DNA of 64,000 nucleotides from CAYNJG01 sp965216885 (GTDB taxonomy: Bacteria; Planctomycetota; Planctomycetia; Pirellulales; Pirellulaceae): NCBI GenBank assembly GCA_965216885.1, contig OZ244209.1, positions 2,170,001-2,234,000 of the forward strand, written 5' to 3'. Below, piece by piece: positions 1 to 8,504 of the stretch; positions within the stretch are counted from its first letter, which is position 1, and the number at the start of each line of letters is the position of its first letter. The position numbers and the translations under genes were made by a program. The notes beneath the pieces were generated by a model. That model searched no databases and was not told the origin of the DNA. It saw nothing but the letters and a program-made list of their open reading frames with translations.

Positions 1-789
1 GAGCCGCGGGGATCAGAGGTCATCGTTGGAGCGATCGTTTGCGACGCCTCCGACCCGGACTGTGTGGCGGGAGTGATCTTCTTCAATAACGTCGATGTTC
101 TGCATATGTGCGGACATGGCACGATCGGACTCGCCGTGACACTGGCTCATCTGGGCAGAATCGCGCCGGGGAAGCACTTTATCGACACGCCTGTGGGTAA
201 AGTTGGTTTCGAATTGCACGACGATGGTCATCGGGTCACCATTCAAAACGTGCCTGCCTATCGACTAGCCACAGAAGTCGTTGTTGATGTCGATGGATAC
301 GGTCCGGTCGTTGGAGACATTGCCTGGGGTGGAAACTGGTTCTTCCTGGTTGGTGACCACGGGCAGGAGCTTCACGTAAGTCGGGTCGAAGCGTTGACGC
401 ATTTCACCAAGGCCATTCGCCGCAGCCTGGAACGCGACGCAATCACGGGCAAGGACGGCCAGATAATTGATCACATCGAGCTTTTTGGTCCGTCCCATTG
501 TGCCGACAGTCAGAACTTCGTACTGTGCCCGGGCGGTGCGTACGACCGCTCCCCGTGTGGAACGGGTACCAGTGCGAAGCTGGCCTGCCTTGCTGCGGAC
601 GGCAAATTGCAGCCGGGCGAACCATGGAGGCAGGAAAGCATTATCGGAAGTTGCTTCGACGGCTCCTTCCAATGGAATGCCGACGGCACCATACTGCCGC
701 AAATTTCAGGTTCCGCGTGGATCACGGCAGAAACGACCCTGTACCGGGACAATACAGATCCCTTTCGTAACGGCATTCAATATGAGTGA
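1..789 (+). CDS. 4-hydroxyproline 2-epimerase / proline racemase family (5' truncated)
   Basis: The reading frame is open to the first base of the window, so the true start lies upstream. Both catalytic cysteines of the proline racemase family are visible: one in the MCGHG motif (codon 109-111) and one in the SPCGTGT motif (codon 556-558). The Cys/Cys pair is that of epimerases and racemases; trans-3-hydroxyproline dehydratases of the family carry Thr at the second site. The enzyme is expected to invert C2 of trans-4-hydroxy-L-proline in the cytoplasm. It overlaps the next gene, a D-amino-acid-oxidase-like flavoprotein, by 8 nt, which is the usual next step of hydroxyproline catabolism and favours epimerase over proline racemase. 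Family is certain; substrate is inferred. Confidence 0.88.
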   Translation, partial: EPRGSEVIVGAIVCDASDPDCVAGVIFFNNVDVLHMCGHGTIGLAVTLAHLGRIAPGKHFIDTPVGKVGFELHDDGHRVTIQNVPAYRLATEVVVDVDGYGPVVGDIAWGGNWFFLVGDHGQELHVSRVEALTHFTKAIRRSLERDAITGKDGQIIDHIELFGPSHCADSQNFVLCPGGAYDRSPCGTGTSAKLACLAADGKLQPGEPWRQESIIGSCFDGSFQWNADGTILPQISGSAWITAETTLYRDNTDPFRNGIQYE

Positions 790-2041
790 CGGTCAAAACG
801 TACTGGTGATTGGAGGCGGCGTCATTGGCGTCGCTTGTGCGCACTATCTGCAGGAACACGGCTTTCGCGTCACGGTGATTGACCGTGGAAAGATTGGAGC
901 AGAATGTTCGCGAGGTAATTGCGGGCTGGTGTGCCCCAGTCACGTATTGCCCCTTGCCGAACCAGGAGCGATTGGCTCCGCTGCTGCCTCCATCCTGAAA
1001 CCTGGCGGTCCATTCGTCATCAAGCCACGAATGGATTTGTCGATGTGGAAGTGGATGGCGAACTTCGCAAAACGCTGCAACGAAGACGACATGCTGGAAT
1101 CGGCACGGGCAATCCAGCCGCTGCTGACTTCGTCGCTGCAATTGTACGAGGAGTTGGTCTCGCAGCACGATTTGCGATGCGAGTTTGAAAAGCAGGGCCT
1201 ACTTTTCGTCTACCGAAACCGTGGTCCGTTGGATTCGTACGACGCTACGAATCAGTTGTTGACTTCAAAGTTCGACGAACCGGCTCGCAAGATGTCCGGC
1301 GAAGAACTGTCCGATTTCGAGCCCTCCCTGAAACCGGGCCTGTCCGGCGCATGGTACTTCGAACACGACGCGCACCTCCGGCCGGATCGTCTGATGCACG
1401 CGTGGCGGGAACAGCTGACGGAGCGTGGAGTCAAGTTCGTCGAAGAACGATCGCTGGAAGCTTTTGATGTCGATTCCGGCACGGTCAACTTTGCGACGGC
1501 TTCATCGGAATCATTTCAGGCAGACCGCTTCGTCGTTGCCACGGGCGCGAGGACACCGCAGCTTGCTCCCGTGTTGGGGCATCGCATGCCTATCCAACCC
1601 GGCAAGGGTTATTCGATAACCGTCCCCCGGCCCGCAGTTTGTCCGACGTATCCGATGATCTTCCCGGAACGCCGGGTCGCGGTAACCCCGATGGAATCCG
1701 GGATGCGGCTGGGCTCGATCATGGAATTCACGGGCTATGACGAGACAATCAAGCCCGAACGACTTCGACTGCTCACGGCTGCCGCGGCCGAGTACCTGGT
1801 TGACGTGCAGCTTGACGAGTCATGGCCTGAGAAGTGGTTCGGGTGGCGTCCGATGACCTACGACAGCACGCCGATTGTCGGCAAATGCCCGGGATTCAGT
1901 AACGTTTATCTGGCCACGGGCCATAATATGCTCGGACTGAGCATGGCGCCTGCAACCGGGCGTCTGATCGCGGAGTTGCTTGCGGGCAAGGAGCCACACA
2001 TTCCCATCGCTCCCTATGCAGCAAGTCGCTTCTTTAGTTGA
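782..2041 (+). CDS. FAD-dependent D-amino acid (D-hydroxyproline) oxidoreductase, DadA-like
   Basis: A 419-residue DAO-fold flavoprotein. The N-terminus has the Rossmann dinucleotide motif VIGGGVIGVACAHYL, followed by the SRGNCGL stretch that contacts FAD in DadA-like enzymes. The C-terminal motif GWRPMTYDSTPIVG and the ATGHNMLGLSMAP segment close the FAD site. The ATG at 782 lies inside the stop region of the epimerase gene, so translation is probably coupled; the frame is open further upstream but that part is antisense to nothing and only overlaps the epimerase. In hydroxyproline pathways this enzyme oxidises cis-4-hydroxy-D-proline to the pyrroline carboxylate. No signal peptide is seen, so it is cytoplasmic or peripheral to the membrane. 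Confidence 0.87.
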   Translation: MSDGQNVLVIGGGVIGVACAHYLQEHGFRVTVIDRGKIGAECSRGNCGLVCPSHVLPLAEPGAIGSAAASILKPGGPFVIKPRMDLSMWKWMANFAKRCNEDDMLESARAIQPLLTSSLQLYEELVSQHDLRCEFEKQGLLFVYRNRGPLDSYDATNQLLTSKFDEPARKMSGEELSDFEPSLKPGLSGAWYFEHDAHLRPDRLMHAWREQLTERGVKFVEERSLEAFDVDSGTVNFATASSESFQADRFVVATGARTPQLAPVLGHRMPIQPGKGYSITVPRPAVCPTYPMIFPERRVAVTPMESGMRLGSIMEFTGYDETIKPERLRLLTAAAAEYLVDVQLDESWPEKWFGWRPMTYDSTPIVGKCPGFSNVYLATGHNMLGLSMAPATGRLIAELLAGKEPHIPIAPYAASRFFS

Positions 2042-2061
2042 CCCACACGGCGAACCGTTCC

Positions 2062-3129
2062 ATGCCCCGGATATTCGACTGCCACCTTGACCTTGCCTGG
2101 AATGCGCTTACCTGGAAGCGTGATCTAACCTTGAGCCTCGATGAACTGAACGCAACGGACCTCGGGGCAGATGACAAGTTTCGTGGTCGTGCGACAACCA
2201 CACTGCCGGAAATGAAAAAGGGGCAAGTTGATACCGTCGTTGCTACGCTAATGGGACGCGTTCCATACGGTGAAGGAGCGCTGCATGGCTCGACGCTGGA
2301 CTTTGCAACGCACGAACAGGTGTACGCGTTCGCCCGTAGTCACCTCGGCTACTACGAAGCACTTGAACTATCCGGGCACGTTCGCATTATCCGCAGCCGG
2401 CATGATTTGCTCGAGCATTGGAATCGCAAGCCCGGCGCATCGAATCCGGTGGGGCTGATCGTCTCCATGGAAGGCGCCGACGCGATCATGGAGCCAACGC
2501 AAGCTCAACATTGGTTTGACCTCGGTTTGCGGTGTACGTCACTAGTCCATTACGGCTGCAGCAAATATGCGGTAGGCACCGGCCAGGAAGGACCGCTCAC
2601 CACGTCTGGACGAGCGTTACTTGGAGCTTTCGAAAGCATCGGCATGATCCTGGACGTGACGCACCTATCGGACACCAGCTTCTTTGAAGCGACCGACTGC
2701 TTCGGCGGCCCCATGATCGCGACGCACCAGGCGTGTCGGAGTCTGGTTCCGGCGCAGCGGCAGTTCTCTGACGAACAAATGCAATTGATCATTGATCGCA
2801 AGGGACTCATTTGCGTGCCGTGCGACGCTTGGATGCTCTACCCGAACTGGATTCGCGGGGAAACGACGCGGGAGGTTCTTGAGATCGATGTATTGGCAGA
2901 CCATATCGATCACATCTGCCAACTTGCCGGGAATTGCGACCATGTAGGCATCGGCAGCGATCTTGATGGTGGCTACGGCACCGAGCAAACGCCAGGCGGC
3001 CTGGATACAATCGCCGACCTTCAGAAGCTCGAACAGATCCTGCAGGCTCGCGGTTATTCAGCGGAAGACATCGCCAAAGTGATGGCCGAAAATGCCCTCC
3101 GGTTCTTTGCCTCGCATCTGCCGGAATAG
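2062..3129 (+). CDS. Membrane dipeptidase family M19 (renal dipeptidase-like)
   Basis: A 355-residue amidohydrolase-type TIM barrel. Metal-binding elements of M19 are present: H-x-D near the N-terminus (DCHLD), the bridging Glu in SMEGADAIM, His in DVTHLSD and ATHQACRSL, and GIGSDLDGGYG near the C-terminus. M19 enzymes cleave dipeptides, often with D-residues at the second position. I chose the ATG at 2062; a TTG at 2038 overlapping the upstream stop (TTGA) is an in-frame alternative and would couple translation. No clear Shine-Dalgarno sequence precedes either. Its place after a hydroxyproline epimerase and oxidase suggests that it releases hydroxyproline or D-amino acids from small peptides, which is inference. 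Confidence 0.85.
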   Translation: MPRIFDCHLDLAWNALTWKRDLTLSLDELNATDLGADDKFRGRATTTLPEMKKGQVDTVVATLMGRVPYGEGALHGSTLDFATHEQVYAFARSHLGYYEALELSGHVRIIRSRHDLLEHWNRKPGASNPVGLIVSMEGADAIMEPTQAQHWFDLGLRCTSLVHYGCSKYAVGTGQEGPLTTSGRALLGAFESIGMILDVTHLSDTSFFEATDCFGGPMIATHQACRSLVPAQRQFSDEQMQLIIDRKGLICVPCDAWMLYPNWIRGETTREVLEIDVLADHIDHICQLAGNCDHVGIGSDLDGGYGTEQTPGGLDTIADLQKLEQILQARGYSAEDIAKVMAENALRFFASHLPE

Positions 3130-3155
3130 TAAGGCATGGCCTCCAGGGGACAAGC

Positions 3156-4058
3156 ATGAATTCACCCGCTCCATCGCAACGAATCGGTCTCATTGGCGTC
3201 GGTCTGCTCGGCGCCGCGATCGTCGATCGGCTCGCCGACCAGGGTATCGACGTGATTGCTTTCGATGTGAATGTTGATCGTCGTTCGCTCGTAGCCGGAA
3301 AATGTGAGTTCGTCACGACGGAAAACGAAGTGTTTGACCGTTGCGACACGATCATTCTCTCGCTGCCAACCAGCAGCATCGGCCACGACGTGCTGTCGCA
3401 AGCGACTCTGCAACGGGATCAACTGGTCATTGATACGACAACCGGCGTACCCGATGAAATGATGGCTTTGGACGGCATCGTCAATTCACACGGCGCCCAC
3501 TATGCGGAAGCAACCGTTGCCGGATCCAGCGTGCAGATGCGAGAGGGCAGGGCAGTTGTGTTCGTGGGCTGCGGACCCAACGTGCACGGAAGAGTGCAAC
3601 AAGTCGTCGGGCTGCTCACGTCAAAAGCGTTTCGGCTGGGCGAGGTCGGAGCCGCTTCGCGTTTCAAGCTGGTGCACAACATGATCCTTGGCCTGCATCG
3701 AGCAGTTCTCGCAGAAGGACTGACGTTCGCAGACGCGCTCGGATTTGACATGGCCCAAACGCTGGAGATTCTTGAGCAGACTCCGGCCGTGTCTGGTGTG
3801 ATGGCAACCAAGGGGCGGAAGATGGTCGACGACGACTTTTCGACGCAGGCCCGACTGTCGCAGCACCTGAAGGATGTTCGCATCATGCTCGAACTCGCGG
3901 AACAACTCAGCAGCAACACGCCGCTGACCAAAGTCCACCGTGACCTGCTGGAAGATGCCGAGAAGCGAGGCTACGGAAATTCGGACAACAGCGCGGTCGT
4001 CAAGGCATACCAACAAGCAAGCAACATTGGAAATGAGGCAGACCAACCGGAGCCGTAG
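3156..4058 (+). CDS. NAD(P)-dependent beta-hydroxyacid dehydrogenase family (6PGDH-like)
   Basis: A 300-residue protein with an N-terminal Rossmann motif GLIGVGLLGAAI, the family substrate-binding segment AEATVAGSSVQMREG, and the helical C-terminal part starting at SRFKLVHNMILG with the conserved catalytic Lys. This is the layout of 3-hydroxyisobutyrate dehydrogenases and glyoxylate/succinic-semialdehyde reductases. It is the last gene of the + strand operon, 26 nt after the dipeptidase, and ends 86 bp from a convergent gene. The exact substrate cannot be told from sequence; oxidation or reduction of a hydroxy-acid or semialdehyde from amino-acid breakdown is the natural guess. Confidence 0.85.
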   Translation: MNSPAPSQRIGLIGVGLLGAAIVDRLADQGIDVIAFDVNVDRRSLVAGKCEFVTTENEVFDRCDTIILSLPTSSIGHDVLSQATLQRDQLVIDTTTGVPDEMMALDGIVNSHGAHYAEATVAGSSVQMREGRAVVFVGCGPNVHGRVQQVVGLLTSKAFRLGEVGAASRFKLVHNMILGLHRAVLAEGLTFADALGFDMAQTLEILEQTPAVSGVMATKGRKMVDDDFSTQARLSQHLKDVRIMLELAEQLSSNTPLTKVHRDLLEDAEKRGYGNSDNSAVVKAYQQASNIGNEADQPEP

Positions 4059-4144
4059 CGGCAAAACGCACGTTGGAAACAGACGTACGCGTTACCGCTC
4101 CCCAACGGCAACGCGACAGGCTGTTCGGGCCGCACGACCTATAC

Positions 4145-4798
4145 TCAAACTGCGATTTCCAGTTCCCGTACCGAAAGATCGCCCAGTGTCACTGAAAGGT
4201 TGCGTCGCGGCTGCCCGGCGATACTGCTGACGACTTCTTCCGATGCAATCGCGACTGCGAGCATGACGATATTCCGGGCCAGCGGATACTCGCAGACATC
4301 ACCCATGACGTCTCGCGGAACCTGATAGTGTTCGTTCCATACGATTTCGCAGTAGTCCGAGAAGAGCCCAACGTGGACGCACGCGATCCGCTTGGTTGCG
4401 CAATAGCGATGAACGATGCTTCGAGATTCCGAATTATCGAATGCGTCCACGGCAACGTCTACGTTGGATAACAACCCGCTCGCGTTCTGCTCCGTCAGCT
4501 TCTCCGGGACCGCTGCGATCTCGACACCCACGTTGCGGAAAACACGGTTCCGAAGTACTTCCGCCTTGCGGACTCCGACGTCGCACAACCCGTAGAGTTG
4601 CGTATTCGTGTTGTGTGCCTCGACGCGGTCGAAGTCAATCACAACTACATTGCGCATGCCCTGCCGAACGAGATTGTCGACCAACAACGACCCGACCGCT
4701 CCGGCGCCGCACACGATGATTCGGGTGTCAGCCATTTTGGCGAGCAGCTCGGAGCCTCGGAATTCTCGCTCGTGAATCAGGTTCGTGTCGTTGTTCAT
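4145..4798 (-). CDS. Small E1/ThiF-like adenylating enzyme
   Basis: A 217-residue single-domain E1-like protein. Visible are the nucleotide loop GAGAVG (31-36), the acidic pair in IDFDRVEAHN (D55, D57), Lys78 in GVRKAEVL, and DAFDNSESR (118-126), all in ThiF/MoeB/E1 order. The Arg of the usual N-x-x-R-Q finger is replaced (NTNTQ, 63-67), there is no CxxC zinc knuckle, and no rhodanese or Ub-fold domain follows. Cysteines at 133, 140, 150 and 169 are candidate thioester sites. E1-like enzymes adenylate the C-terminal Gly of a ubiquitin-like or sulfur-carrier protein; one such protein is encoded 4 kb upstream on the same strand. A GGAGG lies just before the ATG. No thiamine or molybdopterin genes are nearby. 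Confidence 0.85.
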   Translation of the reverse strand: MNNDTNLIHEREFRGSELLAKMADTRIIVCGAGAVGSLLVDNLVRQGMRNVVVIDFDRVEAHNTNTQLYGLCDVGVRKAEVLRNRVFRNVGVEIAAVPEKLTEQNASGLLSNVDVAVDAFDNSESRSIVHRYCATKRIACVHVGLFSDYCEIVWNEHYQVPRDVMGDVCEYPLARNIVMLAVAIASEEVVSSIAGQPRRNLSVTLGDLSVRELEIAV

Positions 4799-4864
4799 GA
4801 GTCGCCTCCATGGTTGCGGGATGGTGTATTTCGGGACGCTTCGCGAGTCGTAGAGCCCGGCAGG

Positions 4865-5770
4865 TTACGCGTCTTCCCAGATCAAACCGTCGTCCTGCCC
4901 TTCACGCACGACGCCAACCAGGCTTGCCAGGTCGAACTCGTGATCAAGGTCGTCCAGACAGAAACCGGCCGACTGAATGGTCAAGTCCTGCTTGTCTATC
5001 GACGAAACGTGTTGACGGCCATCTACACGATACGTGACACGGAATCCATCTCCATGTTCGGCGTACTCGACCAAGTCGGCCCCCGCGTGGGCAAGGTTGC
5101 TCGCGAGCCGTCGTCGGATTTCGTCCTGCTGATGGCCGAGTTCAACGCGACGCGCGTACAGGTCGTCGTGCCGCAGACGATACAGCTCGGCATAGACGCA
5201 TCGCATTTCGGGCGTCATTCCGGGGACTTGCAAATCCCGCGGCCTAATCGCCTCATCCAACGCTCGTCTCAGCGCGGCGGCCATGACGGGAGAATGCCGA
5301 ACATCCAGATCCTCGAACCAGTACTGCCGATAGTCGTACCGCACGTTCGCAACGTCAAATTCCAACGCCCCCGATGGAAAGTGAACTGGCATCGCCGAAG
5401 CCATTCGGAAAGGGGCAGCCCCGCGATGGGCAGCATGGGCGACCCATTGCGTATCGCGACGCCCCGCCATGACCACCTTCATCCGAGGCAGCTTGCACAG
5501 GTAGGCACTGCGTTCCGAAAGCGTTGCCTCGCGGACCAAGGTCGCTTCCGTGAAGGACGTGGGCTGAAAAACACCGAATCCAACGAAAGACCTTGGAGCA
5601 ACCTGCATCCGGCAGATTGCTCCACCGACACTCACGCGAATCACGCCATCGCCAAGCTTCGGGGCCACAAACTGGCTAGCAAGGAATGCCGATTCCTGGG
5701 CAGCGAATTTCGACAGAACGTTGCGGATGTTGTCGCTCACGGTATCCCCGATTTCAATAGGTTGTGCCAT
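4865..5770 (-). CDS. Unrecognised protein of the Ro60/Ubl/E1 locus (301 aa)
   Basis: I do not recognise a named family. The 301-residue product has no signal peptide or membrane segment. An N-terminal beta-rich part (about 45-130) contains VSVGGAICRMQV, a Phe/Gly-rich GFGVFQP turn and SERSAYL. The middle part carries FDVANVRYDYRQYWFEDLD, and the C-terminal part ends in GFCLDDLDHEFDLASL followed by an acidic tail. Cysteines sit in four conserved-looking hydrophobic contexts. The ATG at 5770 lies inside the end of the upstream gene (17-nt overlap), and GGGAGA precedes it, so the two are translated together. The E1-like gene follows 66 nt downstream. An acceptor role in Ub-like conjugation (E2-like) is possible but has no motif support. 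Confidence 0.7.
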   Translation of the reverse strand: MAQPIEIGDTVSDNIRNVLSKFAAQESAFLASQFVAPKLGDGVIRVSVGGAICRMQVAPRSFVGFGVFQPTSFTEATLVREATLSERSAYLCKLPRMKVVMAGRRDTQWVAHAAHRGAAPFRMASAMPVHFPSGALEFDVANVRYDYRQYWFEDLDVRHSPVMAAALRRALDEAIRPRDLQVPGMTPEMRCVYAELYRLRHDDLYARRVELGHQQDEIRRRLASNLAHAGADLVEYAEHGDGFRVTYRVDGRQHVSSIDKQDLTIQSAGFCLDDLDHEFDLASLVGVVREGQDDGLIWEDA

Positions 5771-6698
5771 TCTCCCAAGACCCGGACCTGCGAACCAGGT
5801 TCAATAGTCGTTGAAGCGGACCTGGTTTGGGCGCCGGCGACGGATTCTCACGAAGTGCGCTGCAGATTGATCGAGCTACCAGCAACGTGACGACAACCGC
5901 GGACTGAATGTCGTCGTAAGAGACGTCCTCGGCACTGACATTCGCTTCCCTAAAAGCCTCGCGACGCTCGGCATCATCCAGTCGCACACCGTCCCGAAGA
6001 AAATCCTCGCAAGCTCCTTCAATGGACGACGAATCACGAAAGCTGTCATGTTCTTCTTGCTCGGGCGGCTGGAAAGAGTCGTCGGGATTCCACAAGTGAC
6101 CGGCGACATGGCGAACACGTCCTCTTCCCCATGTGAAATTGACGGCCAGCGACGGCGCGCCGTACCGAACCAACAAATCGTGACTGGCCGCATCGATTCT
6201 AACGTTGCGTTGATCCAGAACTTCAATGGGGTACGTCGTGCAACTCAGTCGCCAACGAGCCGGTCTGCCGGGAACGTCCACATCCGCGAAGGGGCCATCC
6301 GCCGCAGCTTCGGCGCGGATACATTCGTCACGCGTCACCGCCTCCGGTTTTCGGCGAACCGTGCCCGGAAAGGTTTCTTCAATCAGAGACTGCAGGCACC
6401 AATCCGTGGAAACAAGCCAGCCGCCACGGAAGCAAAACCATTTGAGCGATCGCTCGAATCCAGGCCGACGCTTCTCGGAACTGTTAGCGAAAATGACTTT
6501 CGCTTCGCCAAGGTCATCGTGATCGGGGTCCAATCGGTAGCGGACAGACAGCAGTTCCAGTATACGCTCCACTTTGTCATAGCTGCCGGACAGCACTACG
6601 ACGTTATTCAGTCTGGCCGTACGTAAGAGCGAAAGCGAGCCATCGCGAACCAGGAGGCGCTGAACGACGATCGCGGCTAGTCGAAACGCGGACTCCAT
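5754..6698 (-). CDS. Unrecognised protein, possibly glutamine-amidotransferase-like fold (314 aa)
   Basis: A 314-residue soluble protein without a family I can name. The first 200 residues alternate beta strands and helices: NNVVVLSGSYDKVERILELL (31-50), EAKVIFANS (66-73), WFCFRGGWLVSTDWCLQ (87-103) and a late WGRGRVRHVAGHLWN segment. That pattern resembles the class I amidotransferase-like fold seen in ThuA and related proteins, but the usual nucleophile elbow G-x-C-x-G is absent, so catalysis is unlikely or different. The C-terminus (from about 210) is charged and ends in a Ser/Gly-rich tail. It is the first gene after the Ro60 terminator and overlaps the 301-residue gene by 17 nt. Fold assignment is a weak inference. 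Confidence 0.65.
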   Translation of the reverse strand: MESAFRLAAIVVQRLLVRDGSLSLLRTARLNNVVVLSGSYDKVERILELLSVRYRLDPDHDDLGEAKVIFANSSEKRRPGFERSLKWFCFRGGWLVSTDWCLQSLIEETFPGTVRRKPEAVTRDECIRAEAAADGPFADVDVPGRPARWRLSCTTYPIEVLDQRNVRIDAASHDLLVRYGAPSLAVNFTWGRGRVRHVAGHLWNPDDSFQPPEQEEHDSFRDSSSIEGACEDFLRDGVRLDDAERREAFREANVSAEDVSYDDIQSAVVVTLLVARSICSALRENPSPAPKPGPLQRLLNLVRRSGSWENGTTY

Positions 6699-6810
6699 GG
6701 CACCACCCCAGATTTACCCTTGCAAGTTTCCACGTCAGCACGACACCTGGTCTGCCGAAGAGTTCGCGTTGAGTTGCCGTAAGCTGTCATCTTTTTGGTA
6801 TTCGCGCAGT

Positions 6811-6845
6811 AAAAAGGCACGGGACCTCAAAAGAGGCCCCGTGCC
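6811..6845 (-). terminator. Rho-independent terminator of the Ro60 gene
   Basis: On the minus strand a hairpin with 8-bp outer stem (GGCACGGG/CCCGTGCC) and inner CCTC/GAGG pairs around an AAAA/TTTT loop spans 6845-6816 and is followed directly by five T residues (6815-6811). It begins 31 nt after the Ro60 stop codon and 113 nt before the start of the next gene, so it separates the Ubl-RNA-Ro60 unit from the three downstream genes. Confidence 0.85.
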
Positions 6846-6875
6846 GGGTCTTACAGCGATTGCCACAACACGGCG

Positions 6876-8462
6876 TCATGCCGAAAGGCGTTCCGGAAGC
6901 GGAAATGCCATGATTTCCATCAACAGATCCGCACGCGACGGTTGCGTCAGCAACGGAATCAGGTTGGGCAGCGCGTAGTAATCGCCCGCGAACTGGAAGA
7001 CGTTAACTTCCATTCCAGCCTGTCGACACTGCTGTTCAACATAGTCCGTTGCCCCTGGCGTCCGGACGATCGTTACGGCCGGTTCGCAGTTCAAAGCCGC
7101 CGCGTATTCACGGTAGCCCTGTACGAAACCCGGAGCTGTGTTGTCACCTTCATCCGTGATCATCACAAGCTGCTCAACGTACTGCCGGTTGCGAACCATA
7201 TTGCGGAACGCGATACCGCACGAAGTACACCCACTGGCGTTGATGCCCGTGAGCGCGGTTTCCCACGCTGCAAGGCTGTCGCCCGTGGCGGTGATTTCGT
7301 ACGCCATCGTGTCAAATGCGTAGGCAAACAGATCGCTTTCCGCAACGGCCGAAACCATTGCACCGATCCGCTTCCCAAGTTCGATCGCCGCATTCATCGA
7401 CGACGACTTGTCAACGAAGATCGCTGTCGGACGCTTGATACGCCCCTTCGACTTGACCTGCGAATCCGCGACGCCCTCGAGCGCACTCCGCAGATCCTGA
7501 TCGACATCGGTCGACTCGATCGCACGGTTGGCCTTAAACGCACTAACTCGCCTTGCCGTCTTCGCGTTTCCAAGCTTTGATTCGACCATTCGCCGGATCT
7601 CAACGATATCCAATGCGCCACGCCGCTTCAGCGAACCCATGTTGTTGATCAACTCCTGAGCACTCATGTTGTGGACCAGAGCGATCATGACTGTTGGGGT
7701 CATCTGCCGAATAACGGACGCGGCAACGCGATACGGGATTCGGTTTGCAACGATCGCCTCCGCCTGCTCAGCCGGGCTCTTCGCAACGGTCAACTGCCGC
7801 AACGCAAACACGCGACTGTCCGTTGGCGGGTCGTCATCAAACAGAATCCGCTGCGCACGCTCGGCCGGCTTAACATGCAACAACGCATACAATCGCTTCA
7901 GGCTCTTTCGGGCCTGAAGAACACTGCTGTCCAGCCATGCGTGGTCGGCTTCTCGTTCACGGAGATACCGAGTGATTTCCGTCCGCATCGCTCGCGGAAC
8001 GTTTCGAAACAACCCGAAGCTCTCGGTCACTTGCTGATCGACCATCTTCGGCATTGCTGGCGATAGCGTTACCTGCTGCCCCGTTCCGAAGCGTCGACGT
8101 GCAATCGATCGTCGCTGATCACGCGTGACTTCACGAGGCTGCCGAACGGTACGCGTTCGCTTTCGCCCATGAATGAAATCGACAACCCGCGCAACCTGAT
8201 ACGGCGGCAGCTTCCGCAGCATGGCCAGCCCAACATCACGGTGGCCGGCGAACTTGCTGAGCACGAGGTTGACCACAAAGATTTCCTTGTGGTCACGGAC
8301 ATCACCATGCTCGAAGTACCACGCAGCCAGGCGAACGTAGAACAACGGGTCGCACTCAATGAACAATGCGTGCGTATCGTAGACTTCTCCCAGCTTCCGA
8401 TGCGGAGTCGCCAACAGCGTGTTGAGAATCTCCAGCCGAAGGTCCTGTTCCTGAATTGCCAT
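6876..8462 (-). CDS. rsr: Ro60 ortholog: TROVE RNA-binding domain plus vWA domain
   Basis: A 528-residue Ro60/Rsr protein. The helical TROVE ring occupies roughly residues 1-340: DPLFYVRLAAWYFEHG (38-53) and the repeat IPYRVAASVIRQMTPTVMIA followed by LINNMGSLKRRG (242-282) match the family. A von Willebrand A domain follows from about 345, with a complete MIDAS: D-x-S-x-S at 351-355, Thr413 and Asp437. Ro60 proteins form a ring that binds Y RNAs on the outside and ends of misfolded RNA in the cavity, and act in RNA quality control and stress survival. The start is set by AAAGGAGA 7 nt upstream. A tRNA-mimic RNA is encoded directly upstream and a ubiquitin-like gene before that. The length matches bacterial Rsr proteins. 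Confidence 0.93.
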   Translation of the reverse strand: MAIQEQDLRLEILNTLLATPHRKLGEVYDTHALFIECDPLFYVRLAAWYFEHGDVRDHKEIFVVNLVLSKFAGHRDVGLAMLRKLPPYQVARVVDFIHGRKRTRTVRQPREVTRDQRRSIARRRFGTGQQVTLSPAMPKMVDQQVTESFGLFRNVPRAMRTEITRYLREREADHAWLDSSVLQARKSLKRLYALLHVKPAERAQRILFDDDPPTDSRVFALRQLTVAKSPAEQAEAIVANRIPYRVAASVIRQMTPTVMIALVHNMSAQELINNMGSLKRRGALDIVEIRRMVESKLGNAKTARRVSAFKANRAIESTDVDQDLRSALEGVADSQVKSKGRIKRPTAIFVDKSSSMNAAIELGKRIGAMVSAVAESDLFAYAFDTMAYEITATGDSLAAWETALTGINASGCTSCGIAFRNMVRNRQYVEQLVMITDEGDNTAPGFVQGYREYAAALNCEPAVTIVRTPGATDYVEQQCRQAGMEVNVFQFAGDYYALPNLIPLLTQPSRADLLMEIMAFPLPERLSA

Positions 8463-8504
8463 TGTCGTCTCCTTTCTTCCGCGGTGCGTGAGGGTTTAGG
8501 AAAG

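Noticed and set aside
467..781. Upstream extension of the FAD oxidoreductase ORF
   Set aside because: It is out-of-frame overlap with the epimerase gene; the Rossmann motif starts right after the ATG at 782.
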